In this document: piece by piece, positions 39,123 through 47,439 of the stretch
Layout of the letters: every line of letters starts with the position of its first letter
Position numbering within the stretch: position 1 is the stretch's first letter
Source of the DNA: Piscinibacter sp047600445
GTDB lineage: Bacteria > Pseudomonadota > Gammaproteobacteria > Burkholderiales > Burkholderiaceae_C
Direction: 5' to 3'
Length of the DNA stretch: 64,000 bases
NCBI RefSeq assembly: GCF_047600445.1
Contig: NZ_JASGKT010000002.1
Location: 434,001 to 498,000, forward strand
Position numbers and translations under genes: made by a program
The notes under the pieces: generated by a model
The model's input: the letters and a program-made list of their open reading frames with translations, nothing else
The model's database searches: none
What the model was told of the DNA's origin: nothing

Positions 39123-40238
39123 CTAAGTTGCTAGCTCGTAGCTGGTACTACGTCCACCGCCAGGTGCTCTGCGCAGCACTCCCAGAATGAGCAACTGGTT
39201 GATATCGCGCAGCGCCGTATCCGGCGAGCACTTGCCGATGGCGGCCCACTTGCTGCTGGTGAGCTTGCCGTCGAAGCCGTCGAGCAGGCGATTGAGGAGC
39301 TTGATCTGGCGCTCGTTCATCGGCGTGCCGGCCCAGCGCTGCCAGAACCGAGCCTTGGCCAGCACGCCGTCGAGCGTGGTCTGGGCGCTGGCGACGGCTC
39401 GGCCCAGCGTGCCGAGGAGCCAGGCCAGCCACTCGGTGACGTCCAGCGAGCCCTTCTGGGTGCGTTCGAGGATGTCGTAGTAGGCCTTGCGCTCGCGCTG
39501 GATCTGCGCCGACAGGCTGTAGAAGCGCTGCTCGGCGCCATCGGTACGCGCCAGGAACAGATCGCCCACGGCGCGCGCGATGCGGCCATTGCCGTCGTCG
39601 AAGGGGTGCAGGGTGACAAACCAGAGGTGGGCCAGCCCGGCCTTGATGAGGGCGGGGTCGCCAGTTTCATCGTTGGCCCATGTCAGGAAACGTGCCATCT
39701 CAGCCGGCAGCACGTCTGCGGGGGGCGCCTGAAAGTGAACCTTGCGACGGTTCATCGGGTCGGACACGACCTGCATCGGGCCGGCCGCGTCATCGCGCCA
39801 TTGGCCCACGGTGATCTTGGCGAGGCCAGAGTAGCCCGTCGGGAACAGGGCGGCATGCCAGCCGAACAGGCGCTCGGCCGTCAAAGGCTTGGTGCTGCGC
39901 GAGGTGGCGTCGAGCACCATCTCAACCACGCCCTCGACATGTCGATCAACTGGCGCCAGGGCGCCGATGTCCATGCCCAGGCGGCGGGCGATGGACGAGC
40001 GGACGGAGGCGACGTCCAGCAGCTCGCCTTCGATCTCGCTGGTCTTGACCACATCGTCCGTCAGCGCCGCCAGGCTGGCCTGGTCGCGCAGCGTCAGCCC
40101 GACGTCGGCCAGACGACCCAGCAGCATGCCCTGGGCGCGGCTGACCTCGGCCAGCGCTTGGGCCAATGCAGGCAGGTCGTAGCGCCACTGGGGCCAGTCG
40201 CCGGACTGCCAGATGTAGGTATTTTCTCCGCTATGCAT
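39123..40238 (-). CDS. Fic-family protein with N-terminal inhibitory motif
   Basis: 371 aa. The complete Fic active motif is HPFDDGNGRIAR (about 211-222), so AMP transfer to a target hydroxyl should be possible. The N-terminal part (DUF4172-like) has the inhibitory helix motif T66-S-E-I-E70-G71, matching [S/T]-x3-E-[G/N], as in autoinhibited class II Fic proteins. A winged-helix-like end (about 320-371) follows. The ATG at 40238 is chosen; the frame is open further upstream but that part looks unlike the family. An inverted repeat 20-61 bp upstream is a probable operator. It stands alone, with no separate antitoxin gene. Confidence 0.88.
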   Translation of the reverse strand: MHSGENTYIWQSGDWPQWRYDLPALAQALAEVSRAQGMLLGRLADVGLTLRDQASLAALTDDVVKTSEIEGELLDVASVRSSIARRLGMDIGALAPVDRHVEGVVEMVLDATSRSTKPLTAERLFGWHAALFPTGYSGLAKITVGQWRDDAAGPMQVVSDPMNRRKVHFQAPPADVLPAEMARFLTWANDETGDPALIKAGLAHLWFVTLHPFDDGNGRIARAVGDLFLARTDGAEQRFYSLSAQIQRERKAYYDILERTQKGSLDVTEWLAWLLGTLGRAVASAQTTLDGVLAKARFWQRWAGTPMNERQIKLLNRLLDGFDGKLTSSKWAAIGKCSPDTALRDINQLLILGVLRRAPGGGRSTSYELAT

Positions 40239-40257
40239 GCGGAGATTAGATGCCCAA

Positions 40258-40299
40258 TTCACCGCATGGGCAAGTGAATGCCGCAATTCATGCGGTGAA
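40258..40299. promoter_or_regulatory. Inverted repeat upstream of the Fic gene
   Basis: Arms TTCACCGCAT (40258-40267) and ATGCGGTGAA (40290-40299) are perfect complements with a 22-base spacer, and TCACCGCA recurs at 40313-40320. Placed 20-61 bp before the Fic start codon, this looks like an operator or looped repressor site, possibly for the Fic protein's own C-terminal winged helix. Confidence 0.55.
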
Positions 40300-40345
40300 A
40301 GAGGTCTGCAATCACCGCACGGGGCGGCGATTCCGCTGCGCTTCG

Positions 40346-40873
40346 CTACTTGATTCGTCGCAGCCGCGGTGGCTCGGCGGATACCGCTGTCAACGCCTTC
40401 TCCAGGCCACGATCCACTTGTCCGCGCAGCCAGGTTCGCCCGAGCAGCCGTCGGATCACCTGTACGGGCAAGTACAGCACCCCGAGGGGCACGGCCACCA
40501 CCAGGGCCAGCACATCCCAGCCGAGGGCCAGGGCGGCGCCCGAGGCGATGATGCCAACCGACACGAGCCCGTCGCAGCGGCGCAGCAGCAGCGGCGGATC
40601 GGCGCGGATGAAGTTGACCTGCCGGCCTGTGTTCAGGTTCACCAGGCCCACAACCAGTCCCCTGAACAGCAGCACACAGACCTCGTGCCCGCGCCGTGCC
40701 GGCATCGAGCGGCTGTGGACCACGAGCTTCACGTCCTGGTCGACGCCATCGGTCCGGGCCAGCCAGAACTCCCGCCGTTCGCGCGCGGGATACTGCTCGC
40801 ACCAGCGCATGGGGACATTGATGTAGCGCTGCACTTCGGTCAATTGGCCGGTGATATACCAGAACTGGCTCAT
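40346..40873 (-). CDS. Small membrane protein of unknown function
   Basis: 175 aa from the ATG at 40873; the frame is open to 41143 but the upstream part has no coding look. The N-terminal half is soluble and polar (WYITGQLTEVQRYINVPMRW, RREFWLARTDG). Two hydrophobic stretches near residues 113-150 (SVGIIASGAALALGWDVLAL, VVAVPLGVLYLPV) form a likely helical hairpin. The end is basic. I do not recognise the family. It lies about 107 bp upstream of the Fic start in the same direction, with the inverted repeat between them. Confidence 0.6.
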   Translation of the reverse strand: MSQFWYITGQLTEVQRYINVPMRWCEQYPARERREFWLARTDGVDQDVKLVVHSRSMPARRGHEVCVLLFRGLVVGLVNLNTGRQVNFIRADPPLLLRRCDGLVSVGIIASGAALALGWDVLALVVAVPLGVLYLPVQVIRRLLGRTWLRGQVDRGLEKALTAVSAEPPRLRRIK

Positions 40874-42048
40874 TTCGGGCTCCGCTTGCTGAAATGAGCA
40901 CAAGCTCTCATGGCCGTGTGATTCGTCAACTACCGCGACGAGCCGTGTGAGCTTCCTGCTGGTGACTCCCCAGTGCCACTGCGTCCTGACGACCGTGACA
41001 TTGCAGTGAGAATTTCGGATCCGACAGCATGCATGGTTTCCGAAAAAGTGGCATTCGAGTTGCCCTTCAGATGCTCTCCAGGTGGGGAAGTCGATCTGGG
41101 CCCAAGCGTTCCCGAGTGGGCTCGAAACCAGAGGCCACAACAATGGGAGTCAAGCCCTGTTGCTGACTCGGCGGCGCACGCTTTCGGAAGATATTTGTCC
41201 CCGTCGTTTCAGTTGCGAGCGCCACCCGAAACGGCCGCCATTTCGGGGCATTGCAGGGGCGTGCGTCGATGAGTTGTTGACGTTCGTCTGCCGCCGATGT
41301 CAACTGCAGTCTCCCGAGGCCTCCTGGCCTGCTCCATCGCGGAGCGAAAGGCGTTGCGGTCGTTACCCGCCTTCCCATTGCCTGGCCTCTGAGTCTGGTG
41401 CGGCATGATCCTCCGAGACCATGCCCGGCGTTGTTTTCAACGTAGAGCGGCACATGTCCTGCCGGCGCTTTGTTGCCGGTCGTTCCCCGAGAACGTGTCA
41501 TGTGCCTGACTGTTCGCTGACCGGCACCCGATGCCGAGCCACCGAGTCCGTCATCCTTTCGAGCACGCGCATTCGCGCAGCACACGGCTGTGCTTGCCCT
41601 CATGGGCTCCCCGTGTGCGCCCGCTCGTGAACCTGGCACTGCCCTGGACTTTCGGTCGAGGGGCGGATCCCTGCAGGTGGATGACGCTGCGTTTCGAGAA
41701 CCGATCCATTCCATCGCGTTGAAGGCCAGACCTTCGCGCCGATGTCGTCCGTGCCCTGCGAGGCAGGACGGCATCACAACGCCCGGCAGACGCAGAAATG
41801 CGCCACCGGGTTGGATCACTCTGTTTCATTTTTAAGACCGACCGAGCCGGCCGTCGCGCAAGTGGCGTGATGTCGGCGAACACCTGGGTAGGCAAGGCAC
41901 CGCCGTGGTCGGGTGCCTCGCCGAAATGACCCGACCACGCATGGACATCGCGACGGAATCCGCGCTGCCCATGGATTCGATCGATTCCACCTCTTTCAAC
42001 CGCTGCGCGCCGCCGGGACGGCGCGCGGCTTCTTCACAGGAGATGGCC
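40874..42048. other. Gene-poor stretch within the island
   Basis: About 1.2 kb without a convincing gene. Minus-strand frames exist (for example 41067-41819) but are Arg/Gly/Ser-rich with no recognisable motif. The stretch could be remains of a decayed cargo gene. The only structured part I see is the inverted repeat at 41905-41938, before the recombinase gene. Confidence 0.5.
41905..41938. promoter_or_regulatory. Inverted repeat upstream of the recombinase gene
   Basis: Perfect 10-base arms GTGGTCGGGT (41905-41914) and ACCCGACCAC (41929-41938) with a 14-base spacer, ending 110 bp before the recombinase start. It may be an operator, a recombination half-site pair, or a hairpin in the leader of the recombinase mRNA. 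Confidence 0.45.
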
Positions 42049-43200
42049 ATGGCCACCTTTTCCGCTTCGAACTCCAATCGCCGCCGCCAGGGCGGCATCG
42101 ATACAGCGCGCCACACCCGATATGAGCCACCCCAGCAGGTGCTCGATCGCTACCGCCCCGGCAAAGCCGACCCGATGCGTGTGCTCGAAGTGTTGATCGA
42201 GCTGTTTAACGCCCAGCACACCGCACTGAAAAAGACCGTCTCGCACAAGACGCGCCAGGAGCGTGCCGACTTCCTGCGGCGCTTCTTTCGCGACTTGCGC
42301 CTCAAGGCCGGGTTCAAGACGCTGCCAGATCCGCGCAACCTGGGGCAGAAGCACATCCATGCCATGGTGACTGTCTGGCAGCGTGAACGACTCGCACCCG
42401 CCACCATCCAGACCTACCTGAGCTTCCTGCGCGGACTGGCGCTATGGCTGGGCAAGCCTGGGTTCATCCTAAAGCCGGATCGCTATGGCCTGACGCTCGC
42501 AGAGTACCAACGCCATGAGTGCGCCCAGCACGACAAGAGTTGGAGTGCCGCGGGTGTCGACATCGATGCGGTGATAGGGCGCGTGTGTGCCTATGACCCC
42601 TATGTCGGCGCATCGCTGCGGCTCATTCGAACGATGGGTTTGCGGCGCAAGGAAGCGGTGATGCTGAGGCCCCACGGCTGCGTCGTGGCGTTCGCGGCGA
42701 CAGGACTGCCCGTCGAGCAGCGGCAGGCCGACGAATACGTTTGGATCCAGCAGGGTGCCAAGGGCGGCCGGCCGCGCTTCGTGCCGCTGGATTCGCTGCA
42801 GCGCATCGAAGCGTTGCAGTTTGCGCAAAGCGTCGCACAGGGGCCGAACGCTCACATGGGTAACCCAGACCGTGGTCTCGTGGAAAACCTGCGGCGCTTC
42901 GACTACGTGATGGCGCGCTTCGGCATTACGAGCAAAAAACTGGGAGTGACGGCACATGGCCTACGCCACCAGGCTTTGATCGAGCACTACATCGAACAGA
43001 CCGGCGGGGTGGCGCCACCCGTGCGCGGTGGTGAAGCAGGGGTGGAACTGGACGCCGTGGCGAGGCAGTCGACAGCGCACCTGGCAGGGCACCATCGCAC
43101 TCGCGCCTCCGGGGCGTACCTTGGGGCCGTCCTGCATCGTCGCCAGCATGACGAGCAAGCAGAGCTACCGGACGAAGATGCTTCACCTGTAGGCGCCTGA
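42049..43200 (+). CDS. Tyrosine recombinase, integrase-domain family unlike the P4-type integrase
   Basis: 383 aa; the ATG at 42049 has AGGAG 6 bases upstream. An N-terminal SAM-like domain (about 45-150) is followed by the catalytic domain with Arg in LRRKEAVML (about 199-200), a Lys in QQGAKGGRPR, H-G-L-R-H (His303, Arg306), a late His-His in GHHRTR and Tyr357 in SGAYLGAV. All active residues are present. It belongs to the integrase group often carried by conjugative or transposon-like elements in proteobacteria, not to the P4 type at the island end. It may be the recombinase of a second element nested here. It is the only plus-strand gene in the island. Confidence 0.82.
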   Translation: MATFSASNSNRRRQGGIDTARHTRYEPPQQVLDRYRPGKADPMRVLEVLIELFNAQHTALKKTVSHKTRQERADFLRRFFRDLRLKAGFKTLPDPRNLGQKHIHAMVTVWQRERLAPATIQTYLSFLRGLALWLGKPGFILKPDRYGLTLAEYQRHECAQHDKSWSAAGVDIDAVIGRVCAYDPYVGASLRLIRTMGLRRKEAVMLRPHGCVVAFAATGLPVEQRQADEYVWIQQGAKGGRPRFVPLDSLQRIEALQFAQSVAQGPNAHMGNPDRGLVENLRRFDYVMARFGITSKKLGVTAHGLRHQALIEHYIEQTGGVAPPVRGGEAGVELDAVARQSTAHLAGHHRTRASGAYLGAVLHRRQHDEQAELPDEDASPVGA

Positions 43201-43233
43201 CTACTCTGTGTCCGGAGCTGCCGTCGACATTCA

Positions 43234-44460
43234 TCAACCTCGCATGAGTTTCTCTTGGCAGTTGTGGATCGATGCTTTCATCCGCTGCACCGTCGTTCGG
43301 CGGATCGGATATGACGCCGCACGTTGAGAGAAGGTCGCCGCCTGCGTCGCCATCCGATCGATGGCGGCCTCGGCCGCCTTCGTCGCCACACCCCCCTCCG
43401 AGGCCAGGCGCAGCAGATGGCTGCGTTTCACTGCATTGCCTTCGCCGCAGACGTCCATGTGGTGATGGCCCATGGGGCCTTCGCTGAAGGTCAAGTCGAA
43501 GGCTTGGGCCAGCCGCCAGCGCCGGTCCTGTCCGAGGCGCCAGGCGAAGTTCTTCGGATGGTCGTCGCGGTTGTGGAACAGCACGTTGAAGACGGCCCGG
43601 GCGTAGGCCTTCTCCACCTCGCGCTCGTCGCGGGTCAGCAGGCGTGTGGCCCGCAGGAGGGCGGTGTAGCCCGCGCTGCCGGGCAGGCGGAAGTCCACCT
43701 GCAGCAGGCCCGCCAGGCTGTGGATCGGAACGCGCAAGCCCTGTTCGCGATCGAAACGCGCCACGCCGAAGGCGGCCAGCTTGGACGACAGATCGAACCA
43801 TGCGCTGGCTGGCACCTCCAGTCCGCAATCGCGGGCCAGTTCGGCATACATCTGCTCGATGGCGCAGACCTCCTTGTGCTCGCCCTGGGCGGGGAACTTC
43901 ACCAGCCACGGGGAGCCTGGTGCGTCGCCGCGCGTGCTGACGTGGCCCGACCTTGTGTCGTACTGCACCAGCGCCTTGGGCCGTGCGCCTTGCGGGGAGC
44001 CTCCCGTCAGCGCCAGTTCGCGCAAGGCGGCTCCTGCCTCACCGGCCAGGGCGCGCTCGCTTTCTTTGGCCAAGGCCAACAGGTTCCAGTCTGGCTCCTC
44101 GGCATCAGGCTCTGCAGCCGGCACGAAGCGCAGGGCGCCCATGGCGCGATCCCCAATGAAGGCCAGGCGATCCAGTGGCCCGGGATGGCGCAAACCCTGC
44201 TGACGGAACAACCGGTCCATCAGCAGCAGGCCCCAGCCATCGGGCAGGCTGTCGGCGATCAGGCCTGGCAGGCGGAGCAGGTGCGGTGGAAAGCCGCCAT
44301 AGGCGGTGGCACGCAGCTTGAGGTGCAGCGGCGACAGTTCCAGCCCTTGCGCCAGCGCCTCGGGCGCATATTCGAACAGCAGCGTGGTGCCATCGTCGGC
44401 GAGCAAGCCCAGTGGCCAGTCCTCGCCCCAGCCGCAGTAGTGGACGGCCAGGCGCTTCAT
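43234..44460 (-). CDS. hipA: HipA-type serine/threonine kinase toxin
   Basis: 408 aa. The N-terminal HipA domain (about 1-130) has GGFPPHLLRLPGLIADSLPDGWG. The kinase core has the ATP-binding loop region SPQGARPKALV, WLVKFPAQGEHKEVCAIEQM, the catalytic NVLFHNRDDHPKNFAW and the DLTFS metal site. HipA kinases phosphorylate glutamyl-tRNA synthetase in E. coli and slow growth through uncharged tRNA and ppGpp; the target here is unknown. The start overlaps the HipB-like stop by 4 bp, the standard antitoxin-toxin order. Confidence 0.9.
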   Translation of the reverse strand: MKRLAVHYCGWGEDWPLGLLADDGTTLLFEYAPEALAQGLELSPLHLKLRATAYGGFPPHLLRLPGLIADSLPDGWGLLLMDRLFRQQGLRHPGPLDRLAFIGDRAMGALRFVPAAEPDAEEPDWNLLALAKESERALAGEAGAALRELALTGGSPQGARPKALVQYDTRSGHVSTRGDAPGSPWLVKFPAQGEHKEVCAIEQMYAELARDCGLEVPASAWFDLSSKLAAFGVARFDREQGLRVPIHSLAGLLQVDFRLPGSAGYTALLRATRLLTRDEREVEKAYARAVFNVLFHNRDDHPKNFAWRLGQDRRWRLAQAFDLTFSEGPMGHHHMDVCGEGNAVKRSHLLRLASEGGVATKAAEAAIDRMATQAATFSQRAASYPIRRTTVQRMKASIHNCQEKLMRG

Positions 44461-44768
44461 GTGCTGCTCCGGCGGCGGGCTCGCTGCCGTTGGGTAGCCG
44501 CTTCGGCTTTTTCCATCTGAGCGATGGACTGGCGCTTGAGCACGAACAGATCCTCCAGCTCATTGACCAGCCCGAGCGCCTGCACCGCGCGAACCAGGGT
44601 TTCCAGCGAAGACTGGCCGCTGCTTTCCAGCTTGCGCAGTGCGCCCAACGAGAGGCCAGCCATCTGCGCCAGCTCGCGCTGGGGCAATCCCTGAGCCAAC
44701 CGTTGCGCACGCACACGTTGGCCCAGTACCTGGAGGATTTCGCTAGACGGTGCTAGATTTAATGACAT
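44457..44768 (-). CDS. hipB: HipB-like XRE-family antitoxin
   Basis: 103 aa. The Cro/C1-type helix-turn-helix (about 14-66) has LGQRVRAQRLAQGLPQRELAQMAGLSLGALRKLES. It should bind and neutralise HipA and repress the pair. Its upstream region (44769-44830) is AT-rich compared with the genes, as expected for a promoter, with AATGACATT as a small palindrome covering the start codon. The C terminus is basic and rich in Arg. Confidence 0.85.
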   Translation of the reverse strand: MSLNLAPSSEILQVLGQRVRAQRLAQGLPQRELAQMAGLSLGALRKLESSGQSSLETLVRAVQALGLVNELEDLFVLKRQSIAQMEKAEAATQRQRARRRSST

Positions 44769-44861
44769 TATTCTGTCTTTTATTTCAACAAATCCTTAGT
44801 AAGAGTCATTCTAGTGGTCTTTATATGGTTCTGCCGCCAAGCGGCATGTTGCACAGTGATT

Positions 44862-44879
44862 GCCCGCAGGGCAGCGGGC
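44862..44879 (-). terminator. Hairpin after the P4-type integrase gene
   Basis: A 6-bp stem GCCCGC/GCGGGC with a 6-base loop lies 15 bp beyond the integrase stop, and a second hairpin TGCCGC-CAA-GCGGCA follows at 44832-44846. Together they probably separate the integrase transcript from hipBA. No strong U tract. Confidence 0.4.
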
Positions 44880-44894
44880 TGAAGCAGCCGCACC

Positions 44895-46259
44895 TCATGG
44901 GGAGTGCGTGTCATCTGCGCTCGAGCGGCGACCGCTTCGCTCGTAGCCCATGCCCAGTTCCTGGGCCTGCTTCGCCAGTGCCGCCATGGCGTCTTCGCTG
45001 GCTTGCGTGCTCGCCGCACCGCCGTTGCGCGCTTCTTCTATCGCAGCCAGCCACTTCGCCCATCTTTCCAACGCCACCTTGCGCTCCTCGAAGTAGTCGT
45101 ACTGGTTGTAGACGCCCTCGACATCGCGCACCTTGTGGTTCAGCGCCCGCTCGGCGACGAAGCGGTTCACGCCCAGCGCGGCCATGTGGGTGCGGGCCGT
45201 GCGGCGCATGTCATGCACGGTGAAGTGCTCGATGTCGTCCAGCGGCAGCCGGCGCAGCGCGACGTTCAGCGTGTCCGGGCTGATGTGGCCGAAGCGGTTC
45301 CGCCTCGGCACGCCGCCTTTCATGTGGATCAGCCGGCGCGCCGGGAACAGGTATTCGCTGTTGCAGGAGAACACCTGGACCTCCTCCAGCCACCGCAGGA
45401 CCGGCGCCGCGAGCGGGATGTCGATGGACTGGTTCATCTTCGTGCGCGATGGATGCAGCGACCAGACGCCGCGCTTCAGGTCGAACTCGCTCCACCGGGC
45501 CGACAGCAGCTCCATCTTGCGCACGCACAGCGCGAGCAGAAGCCACACGGCCAGTTCATTCTGGCGGCCGAAGTTGGGCGTGTCCTGCATGGTCTTGGCG
45601 AGTGCTGTGAGTTCGTCGCAGTTCAGCCAGCGCTGCCGCGACGCCTCGGTGCCACCTGCGTCGGAAATCTCGAAGCCGGAGACTGGGTTGGCATCGATCC
45701 AGCGGCGCTTCACGGCGAAGTGAAACATGCGGAAGAGGTAGCGCAGCGCATCGTTGGCGACGGTCGGCGCGCCTGCATCGAGGATGCGGGTGAGCACTTT
45801 GTCGATGTGCAGCGGCCGCACCTCCGCCACGCCCAGCTTGCCGACCACGGGCTCGATATGGCGACGGACGACGCGCAGAACGACCTCGGGGTGCTTGTAG
45901 GCCTTGGCGATGTGGCGGTCGTACCATGCCTGGGCGAGGGCGGCCACAGTGGTCTGCTCCTGGGCCTTGAGCCGTTCGGCGCGCTTCTCGGCGGCCACGT
46001 CCACGCCCTGCTGGATGCGTGCCCGGTTCAGTCGAGCCGCTTCGCGGGCGTCCTTGAGCGACAGGTCGGGGTAGCGGCCGAGCACTTTCTCTCGGGCAAC
46101 GCCGCCGAAGCGGTAGCGAAGAACCCATGAGGCCCGACCCCTCAGTGCACTGGCGGTGGTGGCCACGAAGGTCAGGCCGTTGCCAATGCCCCGGTCAACG
46201 GGGCCGGTGTTGAGCCAGGCTCGCAGCGTCTTGTCGGTGACGCGTTCAGTCTCAGTCAT
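44895..46259 (-). CDS. P4-type tyrosine integrase of the island
   Basis: 454 aa from the ATG at 46259, with GGAGA 7 bases upstream. The N-terminal arm-binding DUF4102-like domain (about 8-95) includes SWVLRYRFGGVAREKVLGRYPDLSLKDARE. The SAM-like core-binding domain (about 105-190) and catalytic domain follow: Arg247 in CVRKMELL, His349 and Arg352 in HDMRRTARTH, His375 in ALNHK and Tyr384 in GVYNQYDY. All residues are intact. It is at the right end of the island, transcribed inward, with arm-type sites in its promoter (46292-46362), so its expression may be governed by integrase binding. It should recombine the cores at the yicC 3' end. Confidence 0.92.
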   Translation of the reverse strand: MTETERVTDKTLRAWLNTGPVDRGIGNGLTFVATTASALRGRASWVLRYRFGGVAREKVLGRYPDLSLKDAREAARLNRARIQQGVDVAAEKRAERLKAQEQTTVAALAQAWYDRHIAKAYKHPEVVLRVVRRHIEPVVGKLGVAEVRPLHIDKVLTRILDAGAPTVANDALRYLFRMFHFAVKRRWIDANPVSGFEISDAGGTEASRQRWLNCDELTALAKTMQDTPNFGRQNELAVWLLLALCVRKMELLSARWSEFDLKRGVWSLHPSRTKMNQSIDIPLAAPVLRWLEEVQVFSCNSEYLFPARRLIHMKGGVPRRNRFGHISPDTLNVALRRLPLDDIEHFTVHDMRRTARTHMAALGVNRFVAERALNHKVRDVEGVYNQYDYFEERKVALERWAKWLAAIEEARNGGAASTQASEDAMAALAKQAQELGMGYERSGRRSSADDTHSP

Positions 46260-46291
46260 AGCGCGATCTCCACAGCGATTCACGAGGAATC

Positions 46292-46362
46292 TGTGGGGGA
46301 AAAGTTCGGGCGCTGCCCCCGAAACCATGGGGAAGCAAATTTCCCCCACGATTTCCCCCACA
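46292..46362. repeat. Right arm-type integrase sites
   Basis: Two tandem copies of ATTTCCCCCAC(G/A) at 46339-46362 match the left-end arm site at 23 of 24 bases. A third, inverted copy (TGTGGGGGAAAA) lies at 46292-46303. All fall in the promoter region of the integrase gene, a usual arrangement for self-regulating P4-type integrases. Confidence 0.65.
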
Positions 46363-46469
46363 GAAATCGTGCGCTACGCTGAAATCGTCTGCTACCTCAT
46401 GACACCCATTGCCACGCTAACCAACTGATTTTCAAGGGGTTTTCGGGTGGCATGTGCCGTCCTGAAACC

Positions 46470-47411
46470 TCACTCGATGTTCTGCACCTGCTCCCTCAAC
46501 TGCTCTATCGCCACCTTCATCTCCACCGAGATGTTCGTGAGTTCGAGCGAGGCGGCCTTGGAGGCCAGCGTGTTGGCCTCGCGCAGCAGTTCCTGGATCA
46601 GGAAGTCGAGCCGCTTGCCGGCCTCGCCGCCGGCCTTCAGCAGCCGTTCGATCTCGTCGAGGTGGGCGCGCAGGCGCGCCAGCTCCTCGGCGACGTCGAT
46701 GCGGATCGCGAAGGCCGCGGCTTCGTTGATCGCGCGCTCCTGCAAGGCTTCGCGCGGCACGCTGGCGGCGGCGTCGACCACGGCCAGCGCCTCCTGCCAG
46801 CGCTCGACGAAGCGCTGCTGCTGGCGCTGCACCACCGCCGGCACCAGCGGCTCGGCCTGCGCGGCCAGTTCGCGCAGGCGCTGCACGCGCTCCATCAGGA
46901 TGGCCGCCAGCCGCGCGCCCTCGCGCGCGCGCGCCTCGCGCAGCCCGGCGATGCAGCGCCGGGCCGCGTCGAGCGCGGCCTCGTCGAGCTTGGGCGCGGC
47001 GCTGCCGCTGCGGCACCATTGCAGGATCTCGTCGACCGACAGCGGCGCAGCCTTCGGCATCCAGCCCTGCACGGTGCTTTCCAGGCGCGCCAGGCGGTTC
47101 AACTGCTCGGGCTGGGGCTGCGGCCAGGCGCTGCCGGCGTCGATCTGTGCATTCAGTCGCAGTTCGATCTTGCCGCGCCGGAACGCGCCGCCAACCAGGT
47201 CACGCAAGGCCGGCTCGAGGGCGCGGAATTCGTCGGGCAGGCGCAGCACGAGGTCGAGGAAGCGGCTGTTCACGCTGCGCAACTCCACGCTCACCGATGC
47301 GCCCGCCGAAGGCGCGCGCGGCGTGTCGGTTTGCGCACTTCCGGCCGCATCGCCCGGGGCCGCGGGGCTCGCGCTGGCGCTGGCGTAGCCGGTCATGCTG
47401 TAGACTGCCAT
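46470..47411 (-). CDS. yicC: YicC-family endoribonuclease
   Basis: 313 aa from the ATG at 47411 (MAVYSMTGYA, the family start). The N-terminal YicC domain has SVELRSVNSRFLDLVLRLP and RRGKIELRLNA, and the C-terminal DUF1732 domain has EIERLLKAGGEAGKRLDFLIQELLREANTLASKA. YicC proteins are RNA-binding nucleases implicated in small-RNA turnover. The gene is intact although an island has integrated exactly at its stop. It is divergent from the protein kinase with 28 bp between the starts. Its normal downstream neighbour gmk lies 32 kb away. Confidence 0.95.
   Translation of the reverse strand: MAVYSMTGYASASASPAAPGDAAGSAQTDTPRAPSAGASVSVELRSVNSRFLDLVLRLPDEFRALEPALRDLVGGAFRRGKIELRLNAQIDAGSAWPQPQPEQLNRLARLESTVQGWMPKAAPLSVDEILQWCRSGSAAPKLDEAALDAARRCIAGLREARAREGARLAAILMERVQRLRELAAQAEPLVPAVVQRQQQRFVERWQEALAVVDAAASVPREALQERAINEAAAFAIRIDVAEELARLRAHLDEIERLLKAGGEAGKRLDFLIQELLREANTLASKAASLELTNISVEMKVAIEQLREQVQNIE
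46473..46490. repeat. Right attachment-site core inside the yicC 3' end
   Basis: Partner of 21621-21638, 16 of 18 identical. Read on the minus strand it encodes the final Q-V-Q-N-I-E of YicC, with the TGA stop following, so integration restored an intact gene end. Confidence 0.75.
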
Positions 47412-47439
47412 TCGCCTTTTTCCCTCGAAAAATTCGATT

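Noticed and set aside
40239..40901. A 221-residue N-terminal extension of the Fic protein.
   Set aside because: The extension overlaps the membrane-protein gene, contains the inverted repeat at 40258-40299 and has no Fic-family features; the ATG at 40238 gives the usual length.
41067..41819. A 250-codon minus-strand frame in the gene-poor part of the island.
   Set aside because: Arg/Gly/Ser-rich with no motif, no ribosome site and no match in style to neighbouring genes; long frames like this are common by chance in high-GC DNA.
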